This document shows, in pieces, positions 35,801 through 48,117 of a stretch of 64,000 nt of DNA (positions are counted from its first letter, which is position 1; each line of letters opens with the position of its first letter). The notes beneath the pieces were generated by a model. The model saw only the letters and a program-made list of their open reading frames with translations. It was not told where the DNA came from and ran no database searches. The stretch comes from Portunus trituberculatus (taxonomy: Eukaryota > Arthropoda > Malacostraca > Decapoda > Portunidae): contig NC_059285.1 of the NCBI RefSeq assembly GCF_017591435.1, positions 27,002,850 through 27,066,849 on the forward strand. The letters run 5' to 3'. A program made the translations under genes and the position numbers.

Positions 35801-36005
35801 TGTGGTAGTTGTCGTAAAACAGGTGTAGCACCTGAGTCCATTATGAAAGTGTATTTACTGTAGCACAATACACAAGTGTAAACCGAGCGAAACGAGAGGC
35901 AGGAGGCGTAGAGCGTCGCCTGAGGCGGCAGCGAGCGAGGACTGAGGGGAAGGACGTGACGTCAGACAGAAAGGGATTATGGGAAAAACAAAGGACATGC
36001 TAACA
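35801..36005 (-). repeat. Short LTR (205 bp) with adjacent PBS, inserted in MULE
   Basis: On the minus strand it begins TGTTAGCATGTCC and ends ACGACAACTACCACA (TG...CA). It is followed after a few bases by TTGGTAGCAGCGGTGAAGG, a PBS-like TGG start. It cuts the MULE reading frame after EEEMGDVY. It may be the 5' LTR of the gypsy element at 27843-33053. The second LTR and target duplication were not found. Confidence 0.5.
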
Positions 36006-36935
36006 TAAACGTCGCCCATTTCCTCTTCTACATAATTATCTTCGACCCAGTACATTAACGGCTGAAGTTCATCAGGTAAGTATTCCGACAAAGCATCGAT
36101 GTAAACATCCATGTGAGAAACAGCTACAAAAGACAAAGCAACGATCATTAATTTTTAGCTTTTACAGCGAAGTCAGGATCATTAGTATACAAATGTTGGA
36201 GCCCAAGATGTTTCAGATGCTTATGAATATTATGTGCAAAATGAAAGAAACAGCCTTTCAACTCCACCTCCGAAAAACATTCTTTCATTGCAGAAAAAGC
36301 TGCTTGTTCATAATCACAATAAATTCTCTTTGGTTGCAAGTCTGCAGACAAATCAGTTATCATTTGAAACATTTTCACTGATGTTGCACGACGCTTATTA
36401 GGTAATAAAGCGTACAGTACAGGAACAACTCCCTCATGGTTTCTTGCCATAATAACGTAACCCTGAGAAAATAATGGAGAAAACATCTTAAAAGTTCCAA
36501 CCGCACCAAAAATTAAAATTCTGTTGTGTTTTTTCACAGCTATCTCCAAGTAAAAAGTGTTCAGACTGACCACCGTGCGTAAGATAAAGTTTGTACACAT
36601 CCGCTATTTCTAATTCACTTAAACTGAGAGGATTTGGAGGAAGAGAATATAATTGATTTGGTTTTCTTCGAACAATTTTTTTTTTATGGCATCTGAAGTG
36701 GGCAATGTTGCCAGAGCAGCTTGAGAACTATTTTCAATGCAAGCATTAACAACTGATGACGGCACTTCTAAAGTTTCCTCAGCTTTACGTTTAACACTTG
36801 TTTTAATTTCACCAACTTCAATATTTACTGCTGACGCACCGTGTGAATGTATATTTACTTCTTTTACTACCTCTTGGTTTTAGTGTGAATACGCCCTTTA
36901 CACTCGTTTTTTTTTTTTTTTTAATTCGCATCTCC
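36006..36935 (-). pseudogene. MULE (Mutator-like) transposase fragment
   Basis: Minus-strand blocks in order: KRKAEETLEVPSSVVNACIE, RRKPNQLYSLPPNPLSLSEL, YKLYLTHGGQSEHFLLGD, then the catalytic domain GTFKMFSPLFSQGYVIM, GVVPVLYALLPNKRRATSV, RIYCDYEQAAFSAMKECF, ELKGCFFHFAHNIHKHLK, then ALSEYLPDELQPLMYWVEDN. This is the MULE DDE domain with its C-HF-x2-H helix. The first catalytic position (normally DGTF) reads VGTF. Frameshifts occur near 36520 and 36150 and the LTR at 36005 truncates the C-terminus. Neither the N-terminal zinc finger nor long terminal repeats were found. Confidence 0.85.
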
Positions 36936-36979
36936 AAAACTTGAGAGAAGGCTCGTTTTTGCTACATTTGTCAAACACG

Positions 36980-37325
<346 letters not shown>

Positions 37326-37590
37326 ATATTTGGCTTGTCTCTTTTATTTAAAATGTTTTCGGCTATTTCCAGTATGGGCTGTACAAGAAAATATAAAGAG
37401 AAGCGTTTTCCAGTAGTGTAAAGAGACAACTGGGACATCATTTCATTAATGAAATCCGACGAAACCTTGGTAAAATGAGGGAATCACTAAAAGAAACACT
37501 TGAGTATTATAACAACACATCATACGAGACTCTGGTAAAATGAGATGATTATTACTAAACGAGACATTTGAATATGGTAACAATTTTCAA

Positions 37591-38090
37591 NNNNNNNNNN
37601 NNNNNNNNNNNNNNNNNNNNNNNNNNNNNNNNNNNNNNNNNNNNNNNNNNNNNNNNNNNNNNNNNNNNNNNNNNNNNNNNNNNNNNNNNNNNNNNNNNNN
37701 NNNNNNNNNNNNNNNNNNNNNNNNNNNNNNNNNNNNNNNNNNNNNNNNNNNNNNNNNNNNNNNNNNNNNNNNNNNNNNNNNNNNNNNNNNNNNNNNNNNN
37801 NNNNNNNNNNNNNNNNNNNNNNNNNNNNNNNNNNNNNNNNNNNNNNNNNNNNNNNNNNNNNNNNNNNNNNNNNNNNNNNNNNNNNNNNNNNNNNNNNNNN
37901 NNNNNNNNNNNNNNNNNNNNNNNNNNNNNNNNNNNNNNNNNNNNNNNNNNNNNNNNNNNNNNNNNNNNNNNNNNNNNNNNNNNNNNNNNNNNNNNNNNNN
38001 NNNNNNNNNNNNNNNNNNNNNNNNNNNNNNNNNNNNNNNNNNNNNNNNNNNNNNNNNNNNNNNNNNNNNNNNNNNNNNNNNNNNNNNNNN
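37591..38090. other. Assembly gap (500 N)
   Basis: Exactly 500 N. The sequence resumes inside the integrase of gypsy copy A, so the 5' half of that element is unassembled or collapsed here. Confidence 0.99.
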
Positions 38091-39010
38091 AGCTCCTCTG
38101 ACGCCTATTCCAGTTCAGACGGAGCCCTTCGAAAAGATCATTCTAGACTGCGTAGGGCCCTTACCCAAAACCAAACGAGGGAATCAGTATTTGTTAACCC
38201 TCATGGATCCCACTACCAGGTACCCTGAAGCATTCCCTCTTAAGAACATCACATCAAAGACCATTGTAAAACATCTAATACATTTTTTCACCTCGGTAGG
38301 AATTCCAAAACAAATTCAGTCTGACAAGGGTAGCAATTTCACTAGCCATTTTTTCCAACAGATAGTGAATGAGCTAAACATCGACCATGTTACCTCCTCG
38401 GCTTACCACCCCAATCCCAAGGCTGTCTGGAGCGGTTTCACCAAACATTAAAATCCATGATGAAGAAGTATTGCTTGGAGCATCAAGGAGACTGGGATGA
38501 AAGTATTTCTTTCCTTCTCTTCGCTTTAAGAGAATCTCCTCAAGATTCTTTAGGTTACTCCCTTTGAATTACTCTATGGTAGACAGATCAGGGGGCCTCT
38601 CAAAATATTAAAGGATCATTGGCTTACTCAAAATACTCCTTCAAGCCCCAGTGTGTCTGACTACATCAGTAACCTTAATAATAAAATCAGTGAAGTCAGA
38701 TCTTTTGCTAAATCAAACTTCCTCAAATCTCAAACTAAAATGCAACAGAATTCTCTTCCCAAATCTGTCATGAGAAGTTTCAAACCAGGAGACAAGGTTT
38801 TACTTTTTCTCCCCACTCCAGGCAATGCTCTTAACAGTTTCTCCCCACTCCAGGCAATGCTCTTAACAGTAAGTTCATGGGACCTTATGTTGTGGCTCAA
38901 AAACTAAGTCCATTAAATTATGTGGTCCACACTCCTGACCGTCGTAAGGATTCCCAACTAGTTCATATTAATCTAATGAAACCTTACCACTCCAGAGAAC
39001 CAGAGGACGA
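38091..39010 (+). pseudogene. gypsy A integrase
   Basis: Starts at the gap with EPFEKIILDCVGPLPKTKRG (first Asp), then MDPTTRYPEAFPLKNI and QIQSDKGSNFTSHFFQQIVN (second Asp). A one-base deletion in a C-run near 38405 breaks the frame just before the catalytic Glu block (readable in the next frame as CLERFHQTLK). A second indel at about 38560 breaks the following GYSP block. The C-terminal part reads SVMRSFKPGDKVLLFLPTPG, MGPYVVAQKLSPLNYVVHTP and VHINLMKPYH. Bases 38808-38867 hold a 31-bp tandem duplication that copy B lacks. Confidence 0.88.
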
Positions 39011-39189
39011 CTTGTCTCGCACTGTACCTGTATGTCTGGTAGGGAAGGAGTCTGGTCCTGTGCCCCCCGAGGAAGAGTCCGACATCGAATTCCTCTTCTC
39101 GTCACCTAAGGACGCCCCTCAAACAGCCAAATCATGTCCAACCTTGATGAGGTGTTTCTTTCCTTAACACCTTCACAACAGTCTGATCT

Positions 39190-40560
39190 TAAAAGTTATT
39201 GCTAGACTTTTCTGAAATCACAGGTGACCTTCCAGGAGTTTGTAATACTATCCAACATGACATAACATTAATATCTAATGACATCAAGCCTATAAGACAA
39301 CCAGCCTATCGCATTTCACCCATTAAAAGAGACTTGATGAAAAAAGAGGTAGACTATCTGCTCTGTCATCACCTTGCAGAACCTAGTATATCTCCTTGGG
39401 CTTCTCCCTGCCTGTTAACATCTAAGCCAGATGGTAGTAGTCGATTTTGCACCGACTACAGGAAATTAAATAAAGTGACGGTGCCAGACTCCTACCCATT
39501 GCCCTTGATAGAGGACCTTATAGATAGTATAGGAGTAGCCAAATTTGTAACCACTATAGACTTACTTAAAGGTTACTACCAGATTCCCCTCTCGGACGAG
39601 GCCCAAATAATATCCGCCTTCATCACTCCTTCGGACTATACCAATACACAGTGATGCCCTTTGGCTTGTCTAATGCTCCCGCCACCTTCCAGAGGGCTAT
39701 AAATTACATCACTCAGGACTTGGAGGGAACATCTGCATATCTGGACGACCTGGTGGTGACTGCAGACGACTGGGCGACACATCTGACCCGTCTTCGGAGG
39801 CTGATGGGTCGGTTGCAGGAAGCCGGGCTTACAATCAACCTGGCCAAGTCCACCTTCGGGAAGTCTACGGTGGTCTACCTGGGACATGTGGTGGGGAACG
39901 GCAAGGTTCGCCCCAAGAGAGCTAACGTGGAGGCCATCCTTGGCTTCCCTGTCCCTACCACCAGGAAAGCTCTCATGAGGTTCTTGGGGATGGCTGGTTT
40001 CTACAGAAGATTCTGTAGGAACTTCTCCACCCTGGCCGCCCCCCTGACGGACCTTATCAGCACTTCCGTCCCTTTCCACTGGACCCCGACTTGGGACCAA
40101 GCCTTCCAACACCTCAAGGCGTTTCTCTCCTCGGAACCAGTGGTCTGGACGCCGGATCACTCCCGCCCCTTCCATCTACAAGTAGACGCGAGTGGAGTTG
40201 GAGTGGGTGCTGTCCTACTACAAACGGACCCTACAAGCGGCATCCTCCATCCCATCGCCTATCACTCCGCCAAGCTGAAAAAACCAACTCAACTATTCCA
40301 CCATCGAGAAGGAGGCTCTGGCACTCGTCCTGGCGCTCCAACGTTTTGAGTGTCATCTTCATCCTAGTCCTCAAACTGCGAAGGTCTTCACCGATCACAA
40401 TCCTCTGGCCTTCCTTCACGCCATGAAGAACCGAAACCAACGCATTCTTAGGTGGGCCTTGTTAACTCAACCCTTTAACATAGAAGTCCACCATATCAAG
40501 GGGGTGGACATCATCATCGCCGACGCCTTATCAAGATCTCCCGTCTCACCTCCTTCATGA
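39190..40560 (+). pseudogene. gypsy A RT-RNase H
   Basis: RT begins with DIKPIRQPAYRISPIKRDLM and LAEPSISPWASPCLLTSKPD, then CTDYRKLNKVT and TTIDLLKGYYQIPLSDEAQI (first Asp). A frameshift at about 39640 leads to MPFGLSNAPATFQRAINYIT, active site AYLDDLVVTADDW, YLGHVVGNGKV and FLGMAGFYRRFCRNFS. RNase H opens FHLQVDASGVGVGAVLL. After a frameshift near 40300 the other frame gives EKEALALVLALQRF, FTDHNPLAFLHAM and IIIADALSRSPVSPP at the end. All RT catalytic motifs survive, in different frames. Confidence 0.9.
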
Positions 40561-40591
40561 GCCCATTACGGAGGTCTTAGGGGGGAGGAAA

Positions 40592-41241
40592 TGTTACGGC
40601 CCGCCCGTAACATACATTACTACCATCACCTCCTCCGCTTGTTACCTCGTTCGCCACCTCTCCGCCTCCCCTTCCACGTCACCGTCTCGTGAACCTTCCA
40701 CGTCACCGTTTCATGAAGCCCCGCTACTGTCCCGAAGTTGGATTCACGCGGCCCCTTTCGACTCAACCGGAAGTGTTGAGCCAGCTCTTAGCTTTCTGGA
40801 ATGCAAGTTGAGATCCAAGCCTCAACCAGTGAACACAACGCCTCTTGGGTCTACCGTGGGATCAACCATCACCCAGCATTTCACCACTGCGACACCGCAT
40901 AAGTATCACTTCCCCTCGTCCGTGCTTTCCACATTGCCTCTATATAGGATTAGGATTATTGTTAGGTATTAAGTTGGGTTCTTTATTGCTGTATTTATTA
41001 CTGTGTTATAAGAATATGTGTATGTCATTTTCCTGTGTTTCATTTTATATATCTGTGTTTCATGTTTCATGTTATATATCTATGTGTGTCAATATCATTA
41101 TGGGTTATTAAAATAGCTTTTTAAAGTGCCCCCTTTGCATTTCCTCACCAGCTGAACCTGCAGTGTTTTTTTTTTTTTTTATTGTCATTGATCACCGGCT
41201 CCCCGATGCCAATCTTACCAGTTTAACCGGTGAACGTAACA
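40592..41241 (+). repeat. gypsy A 3' LTR
   Basis: TGTTACGGCCCGCCCGTAAC to GGTGAACGTAACA (TG...CA). It contains two 24-bp units of the CTTCCACGTCACCGTCTCG type, a CTATATAGG TATA-like box near 40940 and a TTATTAAAATAG signal near 41105. It matches the copy B LTRs, which have three 24-bp units. Confidence 0.92.
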
Positions 41242-41281
41242 TGCCCCTTTCATCTGTCTAACTTATGGATTTGTTTTACAG

Positions 41282-43690
41282 GTTTCTTCTGGCCTATAAA
41301 TGATGTCCTCCTCCTCATTGCCACAGTGGGAGATTTGAAGCAAGAATTTGCAAAGGGGACCAGAAAGAAGGTGGTGTGGAGGGACGTGGCTCTGAGGATG
41401 CGCCAAGAATGCTATCCAGTGAATGGAGAACTCTGCGATAAGAAAATGCGCTCCCTAAAGCAAAGGTAGATGAAAATTTACTTTAGCACAATGTTTCTTA
41501 ACCTCTTATGATCTCAGCACCCCTTTTGGTCAGGCCTAAGCAGTTCAGCACCCTGTACTGAGGGAGCGGGGGCGTCTTGCCGTCTGGTGACAGACGTTAG
41601 CACACAACCGAACGTGCACATTAGTAATATACAAAGCTTATGATGCTGATTTAATATTAAAGTGTGGAACGCTCGTACAAATCAAGTGTTTCTTTAATCA
41701 TTAAGGTACAACAAACAATAAAATCAGATTAAAGTTTACCCATATTGTATTTCCAAATATGTGATAAAAATACGTTTGTCCAGACGTATTCCTTTTACCT
41801 TTTACTGTCACTTATGTGCCCTTCCCCAACACCCCCTTAAATTTATTTCAGCACCCCTTTTGCACCCCAGGTTAAGAAACACTGCTTTAGTGGCTTAAAA
41901 GTTACTGTGTACATCTATTAGTGGGCTGCAGCGCTTAGAAACCAAGTTTTGCTTTGTGTACACCAGCCCTGACCTGTAAATTCCCTACTCACACATTTTC
42001 TTATCTCCTCATCCATGATGCCCCACACATTACTTTACTCATATTTTGCCTGCCACTCCCCCAAAAAAAAAAAAATGTAAATATGTGCTCATATTGAATG
42101 CTTCAATTTTTCCTTATTTTACTGATTTCATTTTTCAGGTACAAAATCATCAAAGATAACAACAAGTTGAGAGGGCGAGGCACTGATGACCAATGGCCCT
42201 TCTATGATGTAATGGATAGCTTCATGGCAGGAGACCCATCAGTGCAGCCCCTTTCACTGGAGTCTTCTCTTCAAGGTACATAAAAAAAAAAAAAAAAAAA
42301 AAAATTGGTTTGAGTTGAAGATCAGTAATTTGGAAGACAATTTCGTAGAAATAGATTGCAAAAACCATACAACAAGTTGCATGTCTTGCTTAATAATAAG
42401 GTAATATATAATAAATTGGAGGAACATTAAAGAGGTAGTGTTGTTGCACATAAATGAAAGACAAGTGAGGATATGTGAAAGGATTCCATAAGTTGACTGC
42501 AATGTTTTTGCAGTACCATTGTTTGTTTTCTTCACAAGTGTTATTCTTTGATTTCTTTTTCTCTTTACATGTCTGTCCACGAGTAGTACCTAGTCTTGTG
42601 TAAGTTAAAATCAGACATCCTCATTTTTATCATGTACTGTATCCGTTCACTGGAGAGAGGGAAAGAAAATCCAAAAGCTGCTTTTTCATGTGCTATTTGT
42701 TGAGCCTTGCAGTCATTATGGAAAGCACAGGGTAATTACACATTTCACTGCTCTAGTTCATATATTTCTCTATCAAATAGTGGCTCAGCAACATCTCATT
42801 TAGTATAACCACTTTCTTTTCAATCCTTTTTTCCTGCAATATTTTTGTGAGTTAAACTTTTATGCATTTTTATTTCACAGTACCGGCAACAGAAAGGCCA
42901 CAATCAACCACTAACCCACACCATCCAACACTTCCAGCCTCCCCTGCCCCTCTCCAACCAACTGTCTCTTGCTCACCAGCTGCCAGTGGTGTTTCAGCAA
43001 AACGCCCTTCATCATCTCCAGCTACTGGAAGCATGATGGCCACACCACTGACAGTTACCTGTTCCTCTCCCCTTTCCTTTTCATGGTCGTCATTCCATTT
43101 GCCTCACTTTACACAATCACCCTCCTCTGCCTTTCATCCACCTATTTCTCATATTTCACAGCACTCCTCCTCTGCTTCACTGTCTCCTTTTCTCCCACAG
43201 CCTCCCTCTCCTGCTTTACAGGCTCCCTCCCCTGCTTCACAGACACCTTTTGCTTCACAATCAATTTCTCCTGCTTCACAGCCATTCTCTCCTGTTTCAC
43301 AGCCTATCTCTCCTGCTTCACAGCCAACTTCTTCCTTCCTTCCAATCCCTTCAACCTCTCAATCACTTCCCCCTACCACTCAATCACCTTCCCCTTTTTC
43401 AACACCCTATATGGTGCCACCTCATTCATCCATTAGAGAGGGGAAGAGGAAGAGGTCTGAGGGAGCAACCTCAAGGTAGTACATGAAGAGATGGAGAGGC
43501 TGAGGCAGGCTGCAAGAGAGCGGACTGACACACTACAGACCTTTACACAACAAATACTACTACAACAACAACACCACCAAAAACAATTACACCTCCAAGC
43601 ACAACAACACGAACAACAACAGGAAACACAAAGACAATTCATGATACTTTTACAACAGATACTCAACAACCAATCTGAAATTATTAAACA
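41282..43690 (+). CDS. Harbinger Myb/SANT-like DNA-binding protein gene, copy 2 (three exons seen)
   Basis: Exon 41282-41465 encodes GFFWPINDVLLLIATVGDL, VVWRDVALRMRQE and CDKKMRSLKQ. Exon 42139-42275 continues RYKIIKDNNKLRGRGTDDQ and WPFYDVMDSFMAGDP. Exon from 42881 encodes a Pro/Ser/Gln-rich linker and a basic REGKRKRSEGATS. A one-base frame change near 43478 leads to VVHEEMERLRQAARERTD and a Gln-rich coiled coil (QQQHHQKQLHLQAQQHEQQQ) ending near 43700. Splice sites fit GT/AG. The trihelix-like Myb/SANT fold binds DNA in the family and partners the transposase. The N-terminal Ala/Pro exon seen in copy 1 is lost at the gypsy junction, so this gene lacks its start. Confidence 0.78.
41489..41884. 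mobile_element. hAT-like MITE inside Harbinger copy 2
   Basis: Reverse-complement counterpart of 7819-8203, with CAATGTTTCTTAACC and GGTTAAGAAACACTG ends. Flanked by CTTTAGCA and CTTTAGTG, imperfect 8-bp duplications. It lies in the intron after the first visible Myb exon. Confidence 0.75.
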
Positions 43691-44125
43691 CCTTCACAAG
43701 AATTTTTTTTTTTTTATTTATTTATTTATTATTTTTTGTGGCCTCTTGCAGCCTTTTTTTTTATTTATTTTTTTTTTTTTTGTGGCCTCTTGCAGCCTTT
43801 TTTTTTTTGGGTGGGGGGTGGCTCTTGCAGCCTGTCAATCTCATTGTTCTTTCTATTCATTGTGTGTATTATTAAGTTGATTCCACTGTGATAAACTTGG
43901 CAGGTAATGAAAACTAATACTTGTACTCATTGTGTGTATTAGTATGTTGATTCCACTGTGATAAACTGGGCAGGTAATGAAAACTAATACTTGTACTCAT
44001 TGTGTGTATTAGTATGTTGATTCCACTGTGATAAACTGGGCAGGTAATTAAAAGTAATAATTGTACTCATTGTGTGTATTAGTTTGTTGATTCCACTGTG
44101 ATAAACTGGGCAGGTAATTAAAAGG
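43690..44125. repeat. Poly-T/GTGGCCTCTTGCAGCC repeats and four tandem ~70-bp units
   Basis: At 43690-43835 three copies of GGC(C)TCTTGCAGCC are separated by T-runs. At about 43850-44125 four ~70-bp units carry TTGATTCCACTGTGATAAAC and GGGCAGGTAAT, with CATTGTGTGTATTA between. Copy 1 retains a single unit (about 7750-7795). Confidence 0.9.
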
Positions 44126-44687
44126 GTTTTTTTTATGTTTTGTATTTTTATAAAGAAACTTTTTTGTATAAGTTATCATTGTTTTGTACTTGTATTAATA
44201 TATATTTATACTTTCATACATCTGTCTTACTATAATCCCACTGTACTCTAATTATTTCTGAGTGAAAAGTATCCTTAGTGGTCATGCGGGTTGAGGCGCC
44301 GCATTCTGCCACGGTGGAGGTAGTTTGCGGGGCATTTATTCAAACCCAACTACTGTTTCATACATGATTTTAACAGAAATTTAAATATTTTACTAAATAT
44401 TAACTTTAACCCTCTCAGCACGGCATGACTTGAGGCAGAACATGAGTATTTTAAGCTTGCTGGGACAAATGAAAGGATATATTAAGCTTACTGGTCTATG
44501 AAAAGAATGTATGTTAAGCTGTTTGTCAAAGGCAGGGGGTATTTCAAGCTTGCCCTATTCCTTAAACTATCAAACTGAAAATCCGCTCTTCTTTGTCCGT
44601 GCAGAACGGGTTAAATGAAAATATTTTACAATAAGGGTAAGTAATTTAAACTTGTACTTTGACTTAACATGATTACAAATTATCTAT

Positions 44688-47175
44688 TTACATGTGCATG
44701 GCCAAGCCAGTGGCTATCTCATCCCTTTTCTGAACTGCCGCAGCACGTGCTTCTCGTGCTGCAACATTATCAACTCCAACATCATGTCCAATTACTTCTA
44801 AGTCCTGCTGAATCTCTAAATCTAGGTTTAAGTTTTCCTTCATTAAAATTATATTATGCATCACACAGGCACCAGATATTACTAAAGGGATTCTTTCTAC
44901 ATCAATCATCTCTAACTTCTGTAGCCGCCTAAATTTTGATTTCAGAAGCCCAAATGCCCTCTCGATGACAACCCTTGAAGTGGAGTGGATATGATTAAAA
45001 TTAACCTGCCATGGAAGCAAGTGTCCATTGTCTCTATATGGAACTAGCATGTAAGGCTGCAGAGTATAGGCTGAATCTCCTAATAGATGATAATCTTCAG
45101 GAAGATTACCATTTTCCAACAGAGTGTAAAGTGGGCTATTTCTAAACACTCTGGCATCATGTACAGAACCAGGCCAACCTGTCAGAATGTTAATGAACCT
45201 AAGTTTGGCATCACAAACAGCTTGCAACTGAATGCTAGGAAAACCTTTCCTATTTATGTATGCCTGTCTTTCATGTGACGGCCCTGGGATAGGGATGTGA
45301 GTCCCATCAATGGCTCCTATTACTCCAGGCATATTTGTTCTTCTAAAAAAGTCATCAGCCAGTTGTGGAAGCTGATCTCGTGTTGGCCATGCAATGAGAG
45401 TACCTCTTATGGCTTTCAGTGCATTGCAGACTTGGAAAAGAACACGGTGAAGAGACGATTTGCCAAGGTCAAACCGATCAGCAACCCCGCGGAATGACTC
45501 AATGTTCCCCAGCAGCCACAGCGTAACCAACACCTTTTTGGATACAGGAATGATCTTGGCAGGCAGGTGTGGGGCAAGCAGACGGCAGACTTCCTGTCGA
45601 GTTAAAATTGCAGTTAATCTTTAATCTATAATTCCAGAAAATATATCTGTGTCCAAATGGAACATGACCGATAACACACCAAATGCTTTACCACCATTTA
45701 GTTCAAGAATTCAAGAGTCATGTGGGCATGAAAATACCTATTAGATGTTATCAGGCACATTGCCAGGGACAACATTTCTAAGTACTGCTAGTACATATGA
45801 AAATACATTTTTGACCTAGTTATTCTTCACTATGACCCTGTGCATGAGAGCTCTGATACCTTTGAAGAATAGTTGATTTTTTTTTTTTTTTTTTTGGATA
45901 TTTTTTTTCACAAATCAAATCTTACTTTGTGATATTGGCAATGTGAAAAGTAGTGATTTGTGATGCATAGCAAGCATATATTGATTAGTACATATTATGA
46001 ACCTAATTAAAAAATGTGTAATATTTCAGTGAAATGCATCCTGATGCGAATAAATGCTTACATGCGATGCCCATCACTCTTGAGTCTTGTGATTGATAAG
46101 GAAGGTAGAAAAATTTAACTTTGAAGTAAAGCCAGTTTTGTCTATAATAGGCTAGTCTAAGTTTTAAATATGAAATGCTTTGGGTTAGGTAAGGTTAATA
46201 ATCTTCATAGGCAAAAATGGTGGCATACAGACAATGGTGTGCTAGCATAACATTATGTGCATAATTCAAGGAAGCTACTGGGCATTCTTGCAATGACCAC
46301 TGACAATCCAGCATCTTTTTACATAAAGCAAAGCACTGACAGATAGAGCCTCACACATAATTAGTTAATAATTTTGTGTAATACTCATTGTTTTATAAAG
46401 GAACTCTAGTGCCTGGTGAAGGCAGGGGGCCCCAGGGTTTTATTGCAGTTTCTGCCAATACACTATGTATGTTTTTATTATCATGGTTACTAACATCTCA
46501 TTATTAGTAATATTTATGACTTTGTCAAGCTGAAAATTATTTCTTGAACTATGTTAGGTTAAGTCAGAGAGGTTGGTGTGGAGTCCATTTTCGAAATTAT
46601 TTCCAAATGGCTAATGAGTTTAGAAGTGTTAATAATAATAATATGTAAACACTCATAATATTAAAAACCACCAATAGTGTATCGCCTGGAACTGCAATTT
46701 GTGTGGGCCCAGCCAATTTCTCTCTATGGGGAGGCAGTTGTTAATGACGGCAAGGCTTGGAAATAGTATTTAGGATCTACTATTTCTGTTTCTTATGATG
46801 AAAAGATCACATCTATACTAATAGATTTCTTAGTTTATGCAATATATAGGATTGTTTATGCCCAAAACACGACCTCTGTTTTCCTTCAAAGTTGCCGTCC
46901 ATCACTGCCTCACCCTTTCCACAAATCAATTAACCAAGTTATCCATGTCCTTCACTACTTACTTCAACAGTTTCCCTTTGCATACGAAAGTGTTTCTTGA
47001 AGTCTTCCCCGGAGTAAAGAGGCACTATCGTCTCTGCATAGTCCTTGACCCTCACAGGACTTGGCGGCCTATCATCTCCCTCTTCTCCTTGCCTTGGCAG
47101 CCTCTCTTCTCCCTCTTCCTCTTGCCTCAGCAATATTTCCTCCTCTCGTGCTAAGAGGAGGTCTGCAGCGTCCAA
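44688..47175 (-). CDS. Harbinger transposase, copy 2 (main exon intact)
   Basis: The first exon (47175 to about 46960, minus) encodes MDAADLLLAREEE through FKKHFRMQRETVE at donor GTAAGTAG. After a ~1.3-kb intron the second exon (about 45618-44688) is uninterrupted: ILTRQEVCRLLAPHLPAKII, SFRGVADRFDLGKSSLHRVL, then the DDE_4 catalytic blocks GVIGAIDGTHIPIPGPSH (first Asp), PGSVHDARVFRNS, GDSAYTLQPYMLVPY (Asp) and ERAFGLLKSKFRRLQ (Glu), then ACVMHNIIL. Length of about 380 residues is normal for Harbinger. The exact acceptor was not resolved: the obvious AG sites do not restore phase perfectly. All catalytic residues are present, so this is the best candidate for a functional protein in the window. 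Confidence 0.88.
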
Positions 47176-47290
47176 CAGAGGATCTTCTGCGAGCTCTTGA
47201 GCGAGGAGGAGGAGAGCCAGCTTGGACGGCCATCTTTGTCAACAATACCCGTATGGCTTGCGCGTTCCCTTGCGTTCCGTTGGGGTTGCG

Positions 47291-48117
47291 TATGTAAACA
47301 TAAAATGACACATATAAATAACGGGACACGAGGATACACATATAAAAATATAAAACTTGCAAATGCTGACTTTGTGAACAATAAGACAGTGCAATATGAT
47401 TGGGCAGTTAACGCATGCACTAACCAGTAACCACTCCACCTGACTGTTGACTGGTTGACTGACTGACACACAGTCCAAACGACTGGCTGAACTAATGTAC
47501 GAATATAACTGACTGACTGACTGATTGGAGACTGATAAAGTGAAAAATTGGCAGAGACTGACTAAATGACAAAATGACTGGTTAATAAATTGAAACTGAC
47601 TGACTGATTGACTGACTGACTGACTGACAAACAAATTGATTTATTGACTGAGGTGACTCATGAATTATCTAAGACTGAATAGAGTAAACTACAAGCTGAC
47701 TGACTCACTGACTTCCGGGCTAACAGACTAACTAGAAAACTAACCAAGCAAACTGACTGACCTACTAACTGACTGTATTCTCGACGATTCTAGAAAGTAA
47801 GTCCCCAAATTAAAATGCAAGATTTGAAATAGTTTGTGGTAGTAATAGTAGTAGTAACAATGGTGGTGGTAATGGTGGCACTGGTGATGATGGTAGTAGC
47901 AGTGTCCAACCTACCTAACATGTTTTTAAACCCTGATCCATTTAAAACTTCCACATGTTAGAATGACCTCACTCAGTACCTGACCCCCCCCCCCATTCAA
48001 CCCCCTGTACTCCATCACCAGCTGGCAGCCACATCAACGAAATAGAATGTGTATCTTTTGTAGTCGTAAACATACACATTCACACACACGGCTACAATAA
48101 CTAGTAATGTAAAAGAG
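47291..48117. repeat. Degenerate (TGAC)n tract and flanking low-complexity DNA
   Basis: At about 47400-47780 CTGA/TGAC words dominate (GACTGACTGACTGATT). Short (GGT)n-like and poly-C (47983-47991) tracts follow. No supported gene. Confidence 0.8.

Larger units (their letters stand above)
38091..41241 (+). mobile_element. Gmr1-like Ty3/gypsy copy A (IN-RT-RH-3' LTR)
   Basis: The 3' half of a gypsy element whose integrase precedes RT-RNase H. Colinear with copy B, except that A keeps the RT active site and RNase H that B has lost. A purine tract (about 40578-40591) leads into the 3' LTR (40592-41241). The LTR abuts Harbinger copy 2 directly. Confidence 0.92.
41242..47290 (-). mobile_element. 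PIF/Harbinger DNA transposon, copy 2 (longer)
   Basis: An inverted, fuller copy of 4623-8460. A minus-strand transposase gene and a plus-strand Myb/SANT-like gene converge on a central region that includes a 70-bp tandem array. The left end is missing: the first Myb-gene exon seen in copy 1 is replaced by gypsy copy A, whose LTR meets Harbinger intron sequence at 41241/41242. The right end, in common with copy 1, stops at GGGGTTGCG (about 47290). Confidence 0.88.

Noticed and set aside
39636..40175. 179-codon minus-strand ORF opposite gypsy A RT
   Set aside because: Antisense shadow of the RT frame with no recognisable motif.
47239..47634. Ser/Val/Gln ORF (SQSVSQSVSQ)
   Set aside because: Translation of the degenerate TGAC repeat.
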